From the NCBI GenBank assembly GCA_037179385.1, contig CM074195.1:11631887-11695886 (forward strand): a stretch of DNA of 64,000 bases. The letters run 5' to 3'. Origin of the DNA: Holothuria scabra. Taxonomy: Eukaryota > Echinodermata > Holothuroidea > Aspidochirotida > Holothuriidae. Shown here in pieces: positions 46,201 to 61,200 of this stretch; position 1 is the first letter of the stretch; each line of letters begins with the position of its first letter. A program made the position numbers and the translations under genes. The notes beneath the pieces were generated by a model. The model was not told the DNA's origin and did no database searches. It was given only the letters and a program-made list of their open reading frames with translations.

Positions 46201-49200
46201 GAACAAAATTTCCTGCTGGCTCCACTCCTTTGTATTTAAGATCCTGCTAAAATGCTTCCCTGTGGGCCATTTTCACCCCCATTGGCCAAAATCCCTAGCT
46301 CTACCAAAGATGCTGATGATACCTTCTCAATATTACTTTATTAAAGATTACCTTACAGATGTGATAAGTGTTTGAATCCAGTGTTTTAAGTAATGCACTT
46401 TAAATTGAAAGGTGCACTCTGATATGGATGTCAAAGTTCTTCAAGAATGTCAAAAATTTTTGTGCATTGTCACCCCCCTCCATCACACAGTTGACTCATC
46501 ATTCATAGACTTTGAAGCAAGTTTCCCATAAAATATGATGCAAGTATGCTAAATCTATTAGTTTGCTTTGCCACAACATTCCGGAGAACTTTAACACTCC
46601 TATAAATCACCACTTGCTTTAGCATTATCGTGGTTGTCACCAGACAGGTTTGAGAGCCGGGTAATTTGTGATCACCATCCTGAGGGAGCAGTCTAAGGGG
46701 AGTCGATATCCCACCTCCCCTTTGAAAAATTTTTGCAAGTTGGAGAGTGCTTACAAAAAGCAGGAATTATCACTCAATTCTAAAGAAATCTTAGAATTTT
46801 ATTCAGTTAGGGTAAGAAATTTGTGCTGGGTGGTGATGCTGATATTAATGGCAAGTACCGGGTGGAGATTTTTAGAGCCAGGTAGCCCCCCTCAGTGCAG
46901 CCCGGCGTGGTGACAACCCTGAGCATGACACACATTTGGCTCACTTTTTCTAGGGAGTCAGAGGGCGTGTCCTACAACTAGGAAGTGAATAGGAATTGCT
47001 CAAACTACGAACATTGCCAGTTGTTTTGCACCCATGTGTTGTGATCATTGGTCAGTGATTCAGTTATCACATAATTTATGTCATTTTCTTTGGTTTCAGT
47101 TCTGTGTTTCAAAACTAGCTTCCCTTAAAATTCTTCATGCTTTATCAAAACATCTTCCTGATGATCTTATACTTGACAGAGTCATTCCATACATTGTGAG
47201 TATAAAACTGTTCTTACAAACTAGCAATACTGACATAAGGCAGGTAACTCAGTATAGCAACTATACTTTCAGGATTACTGGAGGTTATGTCAGGTATAAG
47301 TCTAGCTTATAAATCAGGCCTCAAAATTCGTTTTTCCCACTGTAAGGCCAAAATGGCCTTCGTAAACCATCAAGTTTTTTGTAAAATGAAGGCCAAAATT
47401 CTCTCATTCAAGGCCAAAATGTAACACACTTGAAAGAAAAAAAGGATTGTACAATAGGCTATGAATGATGGCTTTGAATCGCGTGCAAATCAAATATCAA
47501 AAGACCAGTATGAAAGTGAAAACAATATTAGTTCACATGTTCTGCATTGTGAATGCTCCTGCAAAAATGAAATGATGACAGAATTGCAATCAATATTTAC
47601 AGTAGTTTAACACATACAGAGCAGCTTGACTGACACATCATCTGCTAAAAGTGACCTTCTATAAGTGTGTGAAAAAGGCCTGTCAGAGGCCAAAACAAAA
47701 CTTAGGGCAGCCATGGTCTCCATGGCCTTCGTGAATTTTGAGGCCTGAAAATTTTATCTTGAAATTCTTTTGAACATGCTGTTTAGGTGGATCATTATAG
47801 CAACCACCCTATGTGATAATTATCTTAAAAGTACATTTAAGTTAACAAGATGTAGTCATTAATTAAAGGGATAATTAGGGTTTGTTTTTATTTTAATTTT
47901 TCACACTCCAATTCTGCACCACATTTGTAAATTAAGTTAAAACTTACAAAAGATAATCTGTGGTCACCTTCTAAGGTTTTGATATTTTACAGAGTTAGGG
48001 TGCCCTCTGGTCTTGCAGCTGTGTAGAATTTTGTTACCCGACAAATATTCAAAAATTTTCATTCCAATGTAATTAAAACAATATAAAGTAAAAGTCATGA
48101 AAATTGATTCCTCAGAGAATGCAGGAACCCTGCTGTAATGCAGTTAAAGCTCATTGTGATTATAATATGTTTATTGTTCTAAGCAATATAAGCGTATATG
48201 TCGTTCTCTGTTTTATTTTAACTCTTTTCTCCTGTGCAGCTATTTTTCATGCATGATTCATTCCCACGTGTGAGGGCAGAGGCCATGAGAGTTTTAACTC
48301 TCACATTGTCCTTGGTTACAACTGTTCCTAGAAGGTAAGAGCATTCATATTTTGTATCCTCAACTTCAATTGGCTCATTACAGTCAGGTGATCTTGCATT
48401 ATCCCGTGATAAATTCACCCTAATGGAAAAATGCACTTACCTTAGGATATTATATCTTACTGAGCCATTATTAATGTGGTTACATACAAACTAAGTGTTA
48501 TTCCTTTTTCTCTCTTTTAAATCCTTTTGTTTGAATGAACTAGGTTATACAACCCTGGAACTGCATTAAAATGGGATAATGCACTCTTTGTGGTTAATCT
48601 ATCTCTGGATGCACTCAGGCTGTACCCTTGTTTATCACCTGCATTAACCCTCAGATCAGGCATTATTCTGAGCTAATGCAAGGTCCATCATTGTTCTACC
48701 TCTTATCCTTATTGTGTGAGCAACAACATATGTTCACTTGAGGGTGCTTCAAAATATGAATATTTAATGTGCTCTATCTTATCGAAATAATGGCCCTTGT
48801 TTGCTCGGTAGCTCTTGTCATAGACTTTCCTGGGACTCCATTTGAATGGCAGTCATTTTTACTGTAGATGTACCAAACTAAAACAACAGGGTTTGTTTAA
48901 TCAAAATTGGAGAGCTCCTTCAAATAAATTCAGCATGCGAATGGTTAATTGTTGGCATTTTTCATTACTTAGTGCAGAGCCTAGTCTCATTGCTTGATAA
49001 TGTGGAAATCTTTGATAGAAATATGCACAATACTATGCATCATAGAATGGTCTTCAGTCAAAAACTCCAAAATGCCAAAGAGAGCCATCACAGAGGAGAC
49101 AGTATCAGTTAAAAGAAGCCAACTGTCTTATTGTGCTTCACACTATGAGTGCCACCTGCAAAATGATAGCACTATGTTTGTACTCAATTCAATTCAGCAC

Positions 49201-52200
49201 CTATGCTCATTTTCCAGTGCCATTGTTCAGTAACTATGGTTCTGAAAGGTTTGTAGGGGTAGTGAAATTTATACTGTACCAATTGTAAAATGGTATATTG
49301 AGTCCAAACATGGACCAGTACCTGTGTTGTCAATGGAATGCTCACTGTTGTTAGCTTGTGTTTCTGAAGATAATTGTATTTTTCCTCTGTGGTATATGTT
49401 AAAGTGGCCCTTTGATTTGGTTCATGAAATTCAACAATTTTTTCCAAACCTGTTCAGTTTACTTCACATACCATTGACAAATGGTCAAACTTGAACAATA
49501 CCCATTTCATACATACATGCTGTATTACTGTTCTAGGAATGAGTACCAAATGGTACAATTCCATTTTCAAAGATTTGTCACCAGACTCTTTCTCAAATTA
49601 TGCAGAAAATGGTTGCAACTCAGGACACCACAAAATGGAAAATTTTAATTTTTTCTGCAACTATTGGATATGAAACTTGACTCATTAAAATAACTTCTAA
49701 ATACTCTCATTAAGTTATTGATATTAACTCAATAAGCCCTTTTAAGTTAATTAAATTTGATATTCCCCCAGGAGTGCTAAAGCATTCACTGGTGTTTAAT
49801 AATTAACAATCATAACAAAGACAACAGAGCAGAAAACATTAGCAAATTAAACAAATTTTTGTCAACTGAAATTTCTTGTAGGACATACTCTGGCTATTCC
49901 GTGGGCATTTTCTGTGCATATTAATGAGATATAACAAACAACATCTGATCAAAGGCACTTTTTTGAATTTGTTTTGTTTCTTTTCTTCTCAGTGATGCAA
50001 ATATCTTTCCTGAATATATCTTGCCATTAATCGTAAGTACTGCATATGTTAGCAATTCTCTAAAATCAAGATAAAATTGGAAGTTTCAATTAGGGAAGCC
50101 ATCCAAACTCGTTTCTGCGGGTCCGCGCGGTTGCAGATTACCCCGAGAATCCATGAATATGCCTATTGACGTCACTTGCACACCTCCGAAGTTTCCCGAT
50201 GTTTAATGAGCCTTCCAACTTCTGCCCTATTGTGCCACTCTCTCGATCACACAATAGCAGGTCTAGCATTGAATTGGTCTACACAACAACACCACTATTC
50301 AAAGATACTTCCTCTTAACAAAGCTCGCATACAATGCATCAACAAGAGGGTTAGCTAATCCTATAAGCTGCTTATCTCTGGACTTCAAGTTTTATTGATG
50401 AACTGTGTAAATAAACTCTTCAGCTTATTATAAAAAAAAAACTTTGAAATACATAAATCAATTGTTTAAGCTTTACAAGAAATGAACTATTTTCTGAAAC
50501 ACGACTCCAGAGTTTCTTTTTCTGCTACCACTTGCGAATGACTTTTGGTGGGTTAGAAACAGAACTAACAGGGCTAGGGTTTACTCCCGAAAATCTCAGT
50601 CATTAAAAAGGAAAGAATTTTCTCGCAACTTCTGCACATATTCTACTGAAAAAAAGAGGAAGTAATCTATCATTGCGCGACGTTCATCATTTCAACTCCA
50701 ACTTCGTTTATTCTCATCACCGGTGTGCCGAATTTGGTACTCCCGGGATGGTTTTTATTTATTTCTTGCTAATAAATAAAACATCCGTTTAATAAGAACT
50801 GCAGTATCCATAAGGAGATTTTATTTCTGAAAACAGTTTTCCCAAAAATATACATTGCTTCAGTTCACAGCAACCAATTTTCACTCTTGTTTTTATGGTG
50901 ACCGATACGACCGACTTGATGAGAAAAATCTTCACTTGTATGCAAAAAATAGAGAATAACTCACTAAAATAAAATAGCCTGGGTGTCCGATAATTCCCAA
51001 AATCTGTGCTGAGAATCAAGTTATTTTTACGAGGCATTAATGAAGTACATTTTTCCTACCGTGACGTTCAGATGGCCTTTCATGACACGATAGAAAGTCT
51101 AACAACGAACTGACTGACCACTCACTGCATGACCATCATTTTATTTTATTTTATCTCTGACGCCCGTTTAACTAGGCGATTGAATGTGCATACGTGATTG
51201 GAGCTTCTATTTTTTAAATAGCCCATTGCTCTCTTTTGTTTTCATACTAAAAACACAATCGATGAAAGTTGCGTCGAAACAAAACGTAAAATATGTGGCA
51301 TCCGGGGGAGAAATCATGATCGAGGAATTTTTCCATCCTTTCAATTAAGAGAGTGTGGACCCACTTTCAAATGAATGAAGTTCGGTATAATACTTCTTGA
51401 ATAACAATCAAGTGTCTAAACATGAGGATATCGGGGACGGGGAAACTTTCGCTTGAAAGAAGTCTAAGTTAGCACACCCCGATTATTTAAATATAGGGGC
51501 CAATCCTGCCAACACTCCTGTTTGGTTTTTCTCAGGCATATAGGAAGAAGCCCCAACCCCCTCAACTTGTATTGGATCCACTTCATGCGCGGATCTGAAG
51601 GAGGGGGGGGGGCTTTAGTAAGTTCGACCCTTCACACCTGCTTTCTCTTAAGTCAGCCCCTTCCTTTTGTGGAATGTCTGGATCCGCGCCTGCACTTTCT
51701 GTCCAATACGGGACCTAGACTGCTGAAAACATTCTTACCTTGGAAAGGTGAATTATAGTTGACGGCCGCCGGAAGGAAATGCCACTCCGTCAATAAGCTT
51801 TTATATCCCAATATTTCCTAGTTTTGACTTTATTGATTCTACACTAATTTTACAACTTTCAGCTGCACCACATTTTGCCGAATTATCAAAGTCGGCCTCT
51901 TAGATGAGCAGAAGATCTGCTCGAACGACACCTACATTCAAACACATTGCTGTATTTCAGAGTAAGCACTATACCGGCAATGCTTTATTTTGCATGTTAA
52001 ACCCCGGGAGACCGCTTACACCTTTTGGCTAACACTGGCTACATACGAATTCACCGTAGGTCCTATGTGTTAACTTCTACGAGAAAACTTGCTTAGCTCT
52101 CGCTCTAGCAGAGAATATTTCCAGGTACTGCACATACATCAATAATGACGCCATTGGACATTTCATATAATTAAAATGACGTGCTGTATTTCAATTGGCA

Positions 52201-55200
52201 GCTTTCAATCCCGTGAGTTTTCTGTCATAACAACCAACTTTTATATCCCTCCCCTTCTAAGCCACACCCACCTCAAGAAACTTGCAGCGTGGTCTGACTT
52301 TCGAACGTACTACTGCTTCCGCGTGTAGGCTTAATCCTAGTACGGTAGCCTAACACAGTTATTTCATACCCTGTGTGTACCAGGGGACTCAATTCTAGCG
52401 TGGCGATCGGCGAAAAATAGTTGTGATGATTATCTGCAAAATAAACTTTTTCGAGCTCCATTTTATACCTGATCTTATTAATAGGTGTGGATTAAGTCTG
52501 TTCATGCGAAAAATTTGCGGTATGAGTTTAGAATGGTACGAAATATTGCAAATGTGTAAATACAAAGATGGCGCCGACTCTCCAAGCTTGTAAAAAAATC
52601 TGAGATAATATATGAGAGTGACGTCATGTACTGTGAACGTCTAGCCACTTCCAAAAAAGGTAACGCAGATATGGGCGCTGGCCGGTGATCAATGAGTGGG
52701 TATTTCGTCCTGCAGTTGTGATTGGATATTTTACTGAAGAAAAAACTTGACTACATTACAATCGGCGCTAACTTATTAGCATGCAGCATATGTAGTACGT
52801 GCAGATATCTACAGGTGCAACACAAACAGGGCCCACATGTTAACATTAATGCAATTCTTGCACCGAAAGACAATTCTCGATTGTACCTTTATCTTAGCGC
52901 GTGACAGAGCCGTACAGTACCGTACCACATTGCAGATATAGCCTGGAGATTTTCTGGGCCGGGTTAAAATTTTGATCATCTTAAAGTAGGTCGCGAAATG
53001 AGTTTTGGGCGATGCATGGAAAAATAAGGTGGGGGGGGGGGGGTTAGGCAGAGGTAAAATTTAAATTCATCGAAGGTTGTCGTGCATTTTTGGCGTACTC
53101 AGAGCTTTCTCTGCATGGACTATATTTGGATTAAATGTTTCCTCCCAAGACTTGGACCTTATAGTTGAAAGTCTCATACTGATATCTGGAGGTAAGATCA
53201 ATTAATTAAAGCCTCAACTGACTTCCAGGGCTCCAGTTTAATACACGTACCATACATCGCATTTTTCAGTCAATAGGGGATTTTTCAAAGATAGAGACAT
53301 GATCTCTGATCGGCCGTCATTACTAAGGTGTTTTGTAAACATCGTAAACCGGCTTTGCCAGCAAGCTGCCTTATACTGTTATAGTACACCTAGTCTTTTA
53401 ACAGATTCCACCTGCCGGGGGATACAGACTAAGTAACCGGTGAAATTTTTCTTGAAGGGTTGTCTTGAAAGCAGTTTCATGATTATCGATAATGGATTGA
53501 TTTAAATGTTCTTTACCAATCATCGGGTCAACTCACTAAATAAATCTCGGAAAAGGCTGATAGAAAATTAGACAACATTGCCTGCTTGCAACATATGGTG
53601 TTCAAATTCAGATATACCTGGAATAGCCTATGGTGGAAATTATCCCATCTTTTTTGCCTGTAGGCCTAACCTTTGCATCAATATTTGAAGGCTTAGTACT
53701 GGTACTTAACCTACCAACTTCAGTCAGAGACAATTTCCATAACTAAAAGAGTATATGTCTACCGTTTGTGAAGAATGTGACTACATCAGTTTTGTGGGGA
53801 ATTGTTGGCTTGTGAACAATTTTAGATTAAATTCAAGATGCCGATCGTGTAGTATTTAGGTTATAGTAACTTGACATGGATATGCGTTTTCTTTTCATCA
53901 TAGTATCCAGCTCAAAATGTAATAAACACTAAGACTATTTAGATTTAGTTTTTTACTCAGTTTCGAGGACGATGAAGGATGTCCTAAGTAATCAATCTAA
54001 GCAATGCCCAATATTTTCAGAAATTTTTCTTCGGCAATATTCTTGTACGATACGCCTATTGACATTTTCCATCAGAGTTGGTGGCTCGATGTATCCCCAA
54101 ATGAGGTTCTATTTACATAGGCGTGGGCAAATTTGCAGAGAATACCAATTCGATTCATGTATGATTTGGTGCTGTGTTGCCTTGCATGTATGCAGAAGAA
54201 AAGCGCATTGTGCGACCATGATTTATTCAAAGTTGAAAATATATGTGCGAAATTTACGACATACTCTAAACTACAGTTTCAAGCTTCATTTTAAGGCCAA
54301 AATATTTTGCACTTCATACGAGAACATTGATTGATACACCGTTTGACCATATCTTAAGGCAAAGTGGCTCTACACCGATCGTCACGGCGACAGGATTGGC
54401 CATGACTTTAAAGTCATTTTTCGGGGCACTGTGACAAACAAGGGATGTACGACGGCAATACTGCCGTTAAATTCAAGGCCTGTCAACTTAAAGAACAATT
54501 AAACATGTAAAAATCTGTATACATTGCAAAACATTTCTAAATTACTTATGAAACTTAAAAGAGAATCAAGTAAAAGAAAGACACAGACACTCGTATGTAA
54601 ATTTATTTTGTTCAACTTCACATACAAACAATTGTTCCTGATATTAAACAGGAGAAAGTTAGCTTATCTTTTCACTTGACCGCTGACGAAGCTTCGTGCA
54701 AACTTTGTGGTTAAAAGTTTTCACGAACAAAAGACCTGTCTTGACTGAAATTGGGAAGCAATTGAATAGGCCATTGTGCTCAGTAATAGGATTACTACAC
54801 TGCGTGGAGGGAAGTTGTGCATAATTCGGAAAGTGCTCGGCAATGCCTTGGACGGTTAGAGCGATAATGAGTCAAGCTTCAGTGAACACGCAAATCTGCC
54901 TCCGCACGGACCCGCAGAAACGAGAATGGATGGCTTCCCTTACGTTGCAGGGATTGTACCAAAAACTGCCATACCCCAAGTCCAATTGATAGGGCCCTTG
55001 GCCAAAGCCACTGGTGGATTTGTGGGAGCACAAGCTTGCTTCAATTTCCTTGTTAGGTGCAATCTGAAGAGCTGTAAAAGGCCATTCATTCATTCATTCA
55101 TTCTTTCATTCATTCATTCATTCATCATTCACAAATATTGCTGCAAAGGTTTCCTCTTCTTGATCAAGAAACCAAGATACTGACATTTTTTGAAAATGGA

Positions 55201-58200
55201 AAGGGGTTTTACCCTCCTTTTGGAAAAGGGGACAAATCCCCTCATAACCCCCATGAGTGATACCCTGACATTGGGTTCAATGGAATAGCTAGAACCAATG
55301 AGGAGTCCATGTTTTCAGAAGAACTAAAATTATTTTATCTGGTATTGTGAAAATAGTTTGGCTGCATAGTTTAAATCCAAGATTTTTCCTGGACACTATG
55401 AGCAAAATGAAAGGTGTCACCTGGTCATGCAGCATCGAGGCATACCAGGTGCAAAATCACAAAATCCATTGGGTAAAATTTGTCTGGCACCCAGTTCCTT
55501 CATTACAGATACTTATATTTCATTTGTCAATGTTGGTCTATACTGACATGATGCATGAGAAATGAGGTCTCTTTACTGGGTGCTTAACACTAAGTGTTGT
55601 TTAATTTTAACAGCTTAAATATTTTAACCCTTAGTCAAGTATAGTAAAGAAGCATAATATATTTTCTTTCAGTACTAGAAAAGAAATAACAGTCAGGTAG
55701 TTTTACTGATACACTACTGAAATATAATGTACAATCAGCAGCTATTAATCCTATCCTTTCACAAAACAGAGGCAGCGGAGCCAATTTTGAAGTGCGGGGC
55801 TAATCATCAAAGCGGCCCAATATGTCCAATAAAATAAATGCAGTTTAAGGCGGCCCAAAATGTCCACAGCAAAAAAAAAGTGTGGGGGCTAAAGCCCCCC
55901 TAGCCCCGCCGTCTCCGCGGTCCCTGCAAAAGGACTTTTCATTGATTGTCTTTAATACTTTAAAGGGGAATATCGTGTTTAAAATTCTCCAACAAAGAGT
56001 ACAATGAAAATGGTTCAGACACTATCCAACAATTCAGTCTTAATCGTAAACCCCCGCAATAGCTACATCTCTTCAAAATACTGTGTGCAAGAAGAGCCAT
56101 GGACGTTGCACCATTTGAAATGGTGAAAGTTTGGGTGAACAAATTATTCTTGAACAACAAACAACTGAATTTCTATCTGTGGGAAACTTATTTCTTGAAA
56201 AGAAGGCTACTAAACTGCCTTATTTGTAATAATTTAGCACTCTTTGCCAATAAGTATTGGTTTAAAAGGATGATGTAAAACAAACGCAATATTTCCCTTT
56301 AAGGAAGGTAAAAGATTATCACTGATGGAGTCAGATATAGTTAAAGGTCCATGCAGGTTAGGTCAGTATGTTCTTTCCTAGTATTATAATATTAGTAAAT
56401 AGACAAATTTGATAAAATTTCATTCCTAAAAGTTTGGCACTTAGGGTATATTTTCAGACACTTTTAGGATTCATTTATGAAAGTAGTTTATGCTGCAGTT
56501 GATGTAATTAATTTATAGATGAGGTAATGTTGTGATAGGTACTTATTGTTAATGAAGTCAAAAGGTCAAAGTCATGTTATAGTGAGATTCATTATTTCAT
56601 TGTTTACTCTAATCTAAGGCTGATGTAGCTCAAGATGACATAACATTGGTGAAGGTTGCTTATGCAGAAAATGTGGCTACCCTGGCTGAGATTGCTCTTC
56701 GTTTTCTTGAGAAAGTTCAGTTGGATGCATGTCACCAACCAAACGGAGAAACAGACGTTAGCCAAGAGTCCTATGTGCAATACCAGGTGAGCTAGTATAA
56801 CACAATACCCAGGCACCAGCTGTAGACAAAACTCATTGGAACAGCCCCTCACCTCCTCAACATCAGGTGACCTAGCACATAGTATAACATGGCCATATAG
56901 TTGGGATTTATGCATGGTAGGAGTTGATTTAGGTGAGCTACAATCTTGGACAAAACTTATTGGGACACCTTGCTTCCCTTCCAATGTTTACTTGAACTGA
57001 TAGTTTGGAAACTTGTCCATAAAACTCCATCTAATCAAATCAAATCCAATGTTGACCACTGTTATGCTGTTCAAGGCACAAAGTCACCATTTCTGTGCAA
57101 CATTTTGACAGGTATCAGAGATTTCTTGTTCACCTAGGATATGACATTCAAGAAAATTAAGAGAACGTGTCCCAAGAGTGTCATCCAAGATTGTAAATGG
57201 GTTAGTTAGATGAGATTTAATGAAACACTGGCACACAGAAAATGATGTAACCAGTCTGATGTATACTGTCAACTAGGTAAACAAATATGGTTCAAGTTTG
57301 GTTTCAAATCCAGGTAAGATTCAATGCCTCACCTTTAGATGTATCTTGGGCATATTCTACAACCCCCAGCTAAAAGTGAATATACTGTAGTTGGATTGAG
57401 TCAGCTATTATGTTGTACAACATGGCCAAATGGTGCCAGGGAATTAAACATTGTAAGGACTGGTTTTACAGGTGAGTTAGGTTGGCTTCAGTCAGCTAGC
57501 ACCTTTTATAACATAAACAAATACTGGATATTACACTTAGAAGTAGCTGATTTTACAAGAGAAAAAACCTAGCCAATGGTGCAGCTTATATCAAGAAAAA
57601 GCATAGTTGAGATGAACTCAACTAATCAGGAAAATGATTTATTGGTATGTACCCACAGAGCAAAAATACAAAGAGTTAGTTCAGCTTATGCAATGCTATT
57701 TTTTTTAATTGATGCAGCCTCTGAAAGGAAGTTTCTCAGCAGGGTTGGTGTCAGAAACAGAAAAAGAATTTAAATGATGGAGATGGATCCCTGGTGGGCC
57801 TATAACTTACATTTTTTTGTAGATGAAAGAAGTCTGTCAAGAGATACATTCATCTTATACTGGAATTCTCCTGTCTTTGTGTTTGATACATTGACAATTT
57901 TGATTTTCATGTATTCATTATATCACACTTGTATCTATCCTTTGCATGTATGTGGAAGTAATCTTCATTGTGAAGCCTATAAGGGTTTTATGTTCACTTC
58001 CATATGTGATAATTCTCTTTGCTTCTTGTGTCTGTATTATTTTGACAATGTGGAAAAGTAAATACATGTGTAAACGAAATGCATGAAAATTACGGACTTA
58101 TATACATGAACAGAGCATGTAACGCATACGTCCTACCTGTATATGGTCACCACAAACTGGGACAAAAAAGGCGCACCAAGATCGCCGCCGTGGAGCTATA

Positions 58201-61200
58201 AATCGTCTGATGTGAGGACGACTCTATTATATTTTAAGCAAAAGTTAAAGTTGAAGGGAAACAATATCATATTCCTGTAAAACGTGAAGTGATTTTGACC
58301 ATACCTTGCCAAATTTCAAAAGTATTTCAACTTCCTTGCTAAATATGGTGATATACTTGAGCAAGTCCAAGCTTTCACTCAAAACCATAGCAGACGGCCA
58401 TTGTGGTGCGCTTTTTCACACACTATGCTAGCGTCAATGTTCAGTGCAGTATGCTCTGTCCATGTATAGGAAGTCCGTGATGAAAATACTCAACTGCTTT
58501 GTTGGCATAAGCTATTTCTAAATTAGTTCAGAGTGGGACCACTAGCTGATGTCACATGGAACACCTTGATAACTTGTGTCAAAGGTCATAACTGGTTCAA
58601 AGAGCTCATCTAGAGAAATCAGGATTATCAGATCTATGCAAAATAGAAGTTATCCTCTGACTTAGTCATTGCTGAAAGTGTGTAGTCATGGGTCACTACA
58701 CAGTGGTTTTAAATTGTATTATGGTTTGATTTTTGTGAGTTTAGGTGAGAACTTCTTCCATAACAAATTGTCAACCTGTGTAAAGATATGATTTGTATCA
58801 GAGAATTACAAAAGGGAAACAATTCTTTCATGACATCATATCAAGAGACAGCATTTATTTGTCAGACATTTGCACAAAAATCAGATTGGTTTTCGAACCA
58901 GTGTCACCCTGATGAATGATACAAATTTTATTATGGTAGAAGAAAGGTTGAGTCAAACTAGAATGAGATGTCCATTTAGCATGACTATCCTTTAATAGAA
59001 CAAAGTCTGGATTAAGTCCATCGGTCCAATGTAAAAAAATTTGGATCAGATTTCAGATTGAAAAATGGCTGTGGTGTGGTGGGACCTTTAAACCTAGTTG
59101 ACCTTGAGTTGTGTAAACTATGGGTAGTTAAAATAGATAATGTTATAAAGAGAAATCATATTTTTTTACTAGTACAATGCACCAGTGCAACTTTTTCAAG
59201 TACTTGTATATTTCTTCAAGTTGATGTTTTATGAATTTTATTTTTATTTCATTTTTTTTTTTTTGGAAAGAATTTTTTCCAATGAATGTTTACATTCTCC
59301 ACCAAAATACACTTGTGGATTCCATTTATTATTCTACATTTTTCAGGCTAGCTATGAAGATGAGCTTCGTAATCTTCATGAAATGATCCAACAACGTGTG
59401 GTTGTATTACTTAGTGATCCAGTAAGTATCTTCAAAACTGAAAGCTCATTTACAGCTATTCTTAAAACTAATGCCACTTAAATGAAAATGAAAGTCTACG
59501 GCCTTTTCGGGGAATCTTTAACACAATTCATGTACCCTTAAATTTCATACACAACCAGTGATAATGTGAAAACATAGAAACAAAGTATGTAAACTCTGTT
59601 AATTGACAGAGTTGGGTGGTATGTTTTTTAGTATTTTGTGCTCAGACCTATCTTACCAACCTAATCAGTTTGACTTACCCTATGTTACAATTCCTATGTG
59701 TCCATCATCTCTCCTCCAAACAATTTCTTGAACAAGCAATTAACTTCACTCTTGAGGTCGATTTGATGAGAAAATCAAAACAATGGAAGGACTGACTAAC
59801 AAATTTATTTCCGTCTCCTGTTCCTGTATCATTGTGTTAACTTCCTTCTCCCATCCCCACATACAACCCCTACCAAACTCCTCTCCCACCCACACCCACT
59901 GAACCTACTGCCATTGTGCTTGGTGTACATGGAGTAGGAACAACAAGCAGTGAGCCACAACTTTAAAAAAGTCAATGGCCCTCACAACTTAGGACCAATT
60001 GTTAGAATCGTGGCTGCAAAACTCCATCTAACCTTCCCCACCCACAGCTAACCACCCCTATGAGAAATGTACCCTTTAAAATGAATTTCAATATTTGTTT
60101 GCACTTTTCAGGAGAACATTGTCAAGCAGACTCTCTTAGAAAATGGAATCACCAAACTATGTGTTTTCTTTGGGAAGCAGAAAGCTAATGACATCCTTCT
60201 TTCTCACATGATAACATTTCTCAATGATAAGGATGATTGGCAGTTGAGAGGTGCTTTCTTTGACACTTTGGTGGGCGTCGCTGCTTATGTTGGTTGGCAG
60301 AGTTCAAACATCTTGAAACCTCTACTTCAACAGGTGACACAAATTAATCTTTGATCGATGCAAATGTTTCTCTTGCTTCAAAGTTTCACTGCATCACTTG
60401 AGACTTTACAGATAGGAAGTGAAAAGGTTGAATGGATTGTTGAGAGGATGTGACAGGTTAAGTACTGCACTACAACCTTGAAGAAAACTCTAAGCTAAGA
60501 TCCAATGGGTTAGAAACTGGTCCAAAACACTCCATCTAACTAATTACGTAACTTAGCTAAGATCAATACGTTCATAGCATGGCACTAGCATAAATACACA
60601 GTTAACATCTATGACTAAGTGTACTGAAATATGAGGAATAGTTGAATAAGTTTACATAAATATTTTAGCAGGCATGTAAGTACATTGACCAGTTCATGTG
60701 TAGGGTTTGTACATGTCCTGGAAATCTTGTAAACTCAGGAAACATTGAAATTTAAATTTCCAGGCCTGGAAAATCCTGGAAGATGAGAACTGTTTCAAAG
60801 GTCTTAGAAAAGTGAGGGAATTTTAGGAAATTGACTTATTGTTTCAATTTTCTCAATCTTCAGAAACATTAATTTGGAAAAAAAGACAAAAATATGGGAC
60901 CTTGATATTTAAAAGGGTCCTTGAAATTTCAGTCACAGTCCTTGAAAGTCATTAGTTTTTGTCATTTTAAACATTTTGAATGTTTACAAACCCTGATGTG
61001 CCCCTCTAGCACAATTGTGGCATAGCAACAATTATCTAGCTCACTGACTTTACAAACTGCCCTTCTATAGAAACTATCTTTGTATGTCAAGCTTATAAAA
61101 CTTACCACATCTCCACCCTAATAGATTGAACATGTTTATCAAAAGTATTAAGGGTGCACCCTGAAATTAGACAATTTTCAAACTTTAGTTTCTTATCGTT

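Larger units (their letters stand above)
54943..56618. other. Rest of VPS15 intron 11 to exon 12
   Basis: Contains the ATTC microsatellite (55083-55130) and a hAT-like relic (55767-55926). No coding exon. Confidence 0.6.

Noticed and set aside
53972..54334. 120-codon frame inside the 4.85-kb element as a transposase
   Set aside because: No DDE, helix-turn-helix or Harbinger motifs; composition Cys/Arg-rich and irregular, so probably a chance frame.
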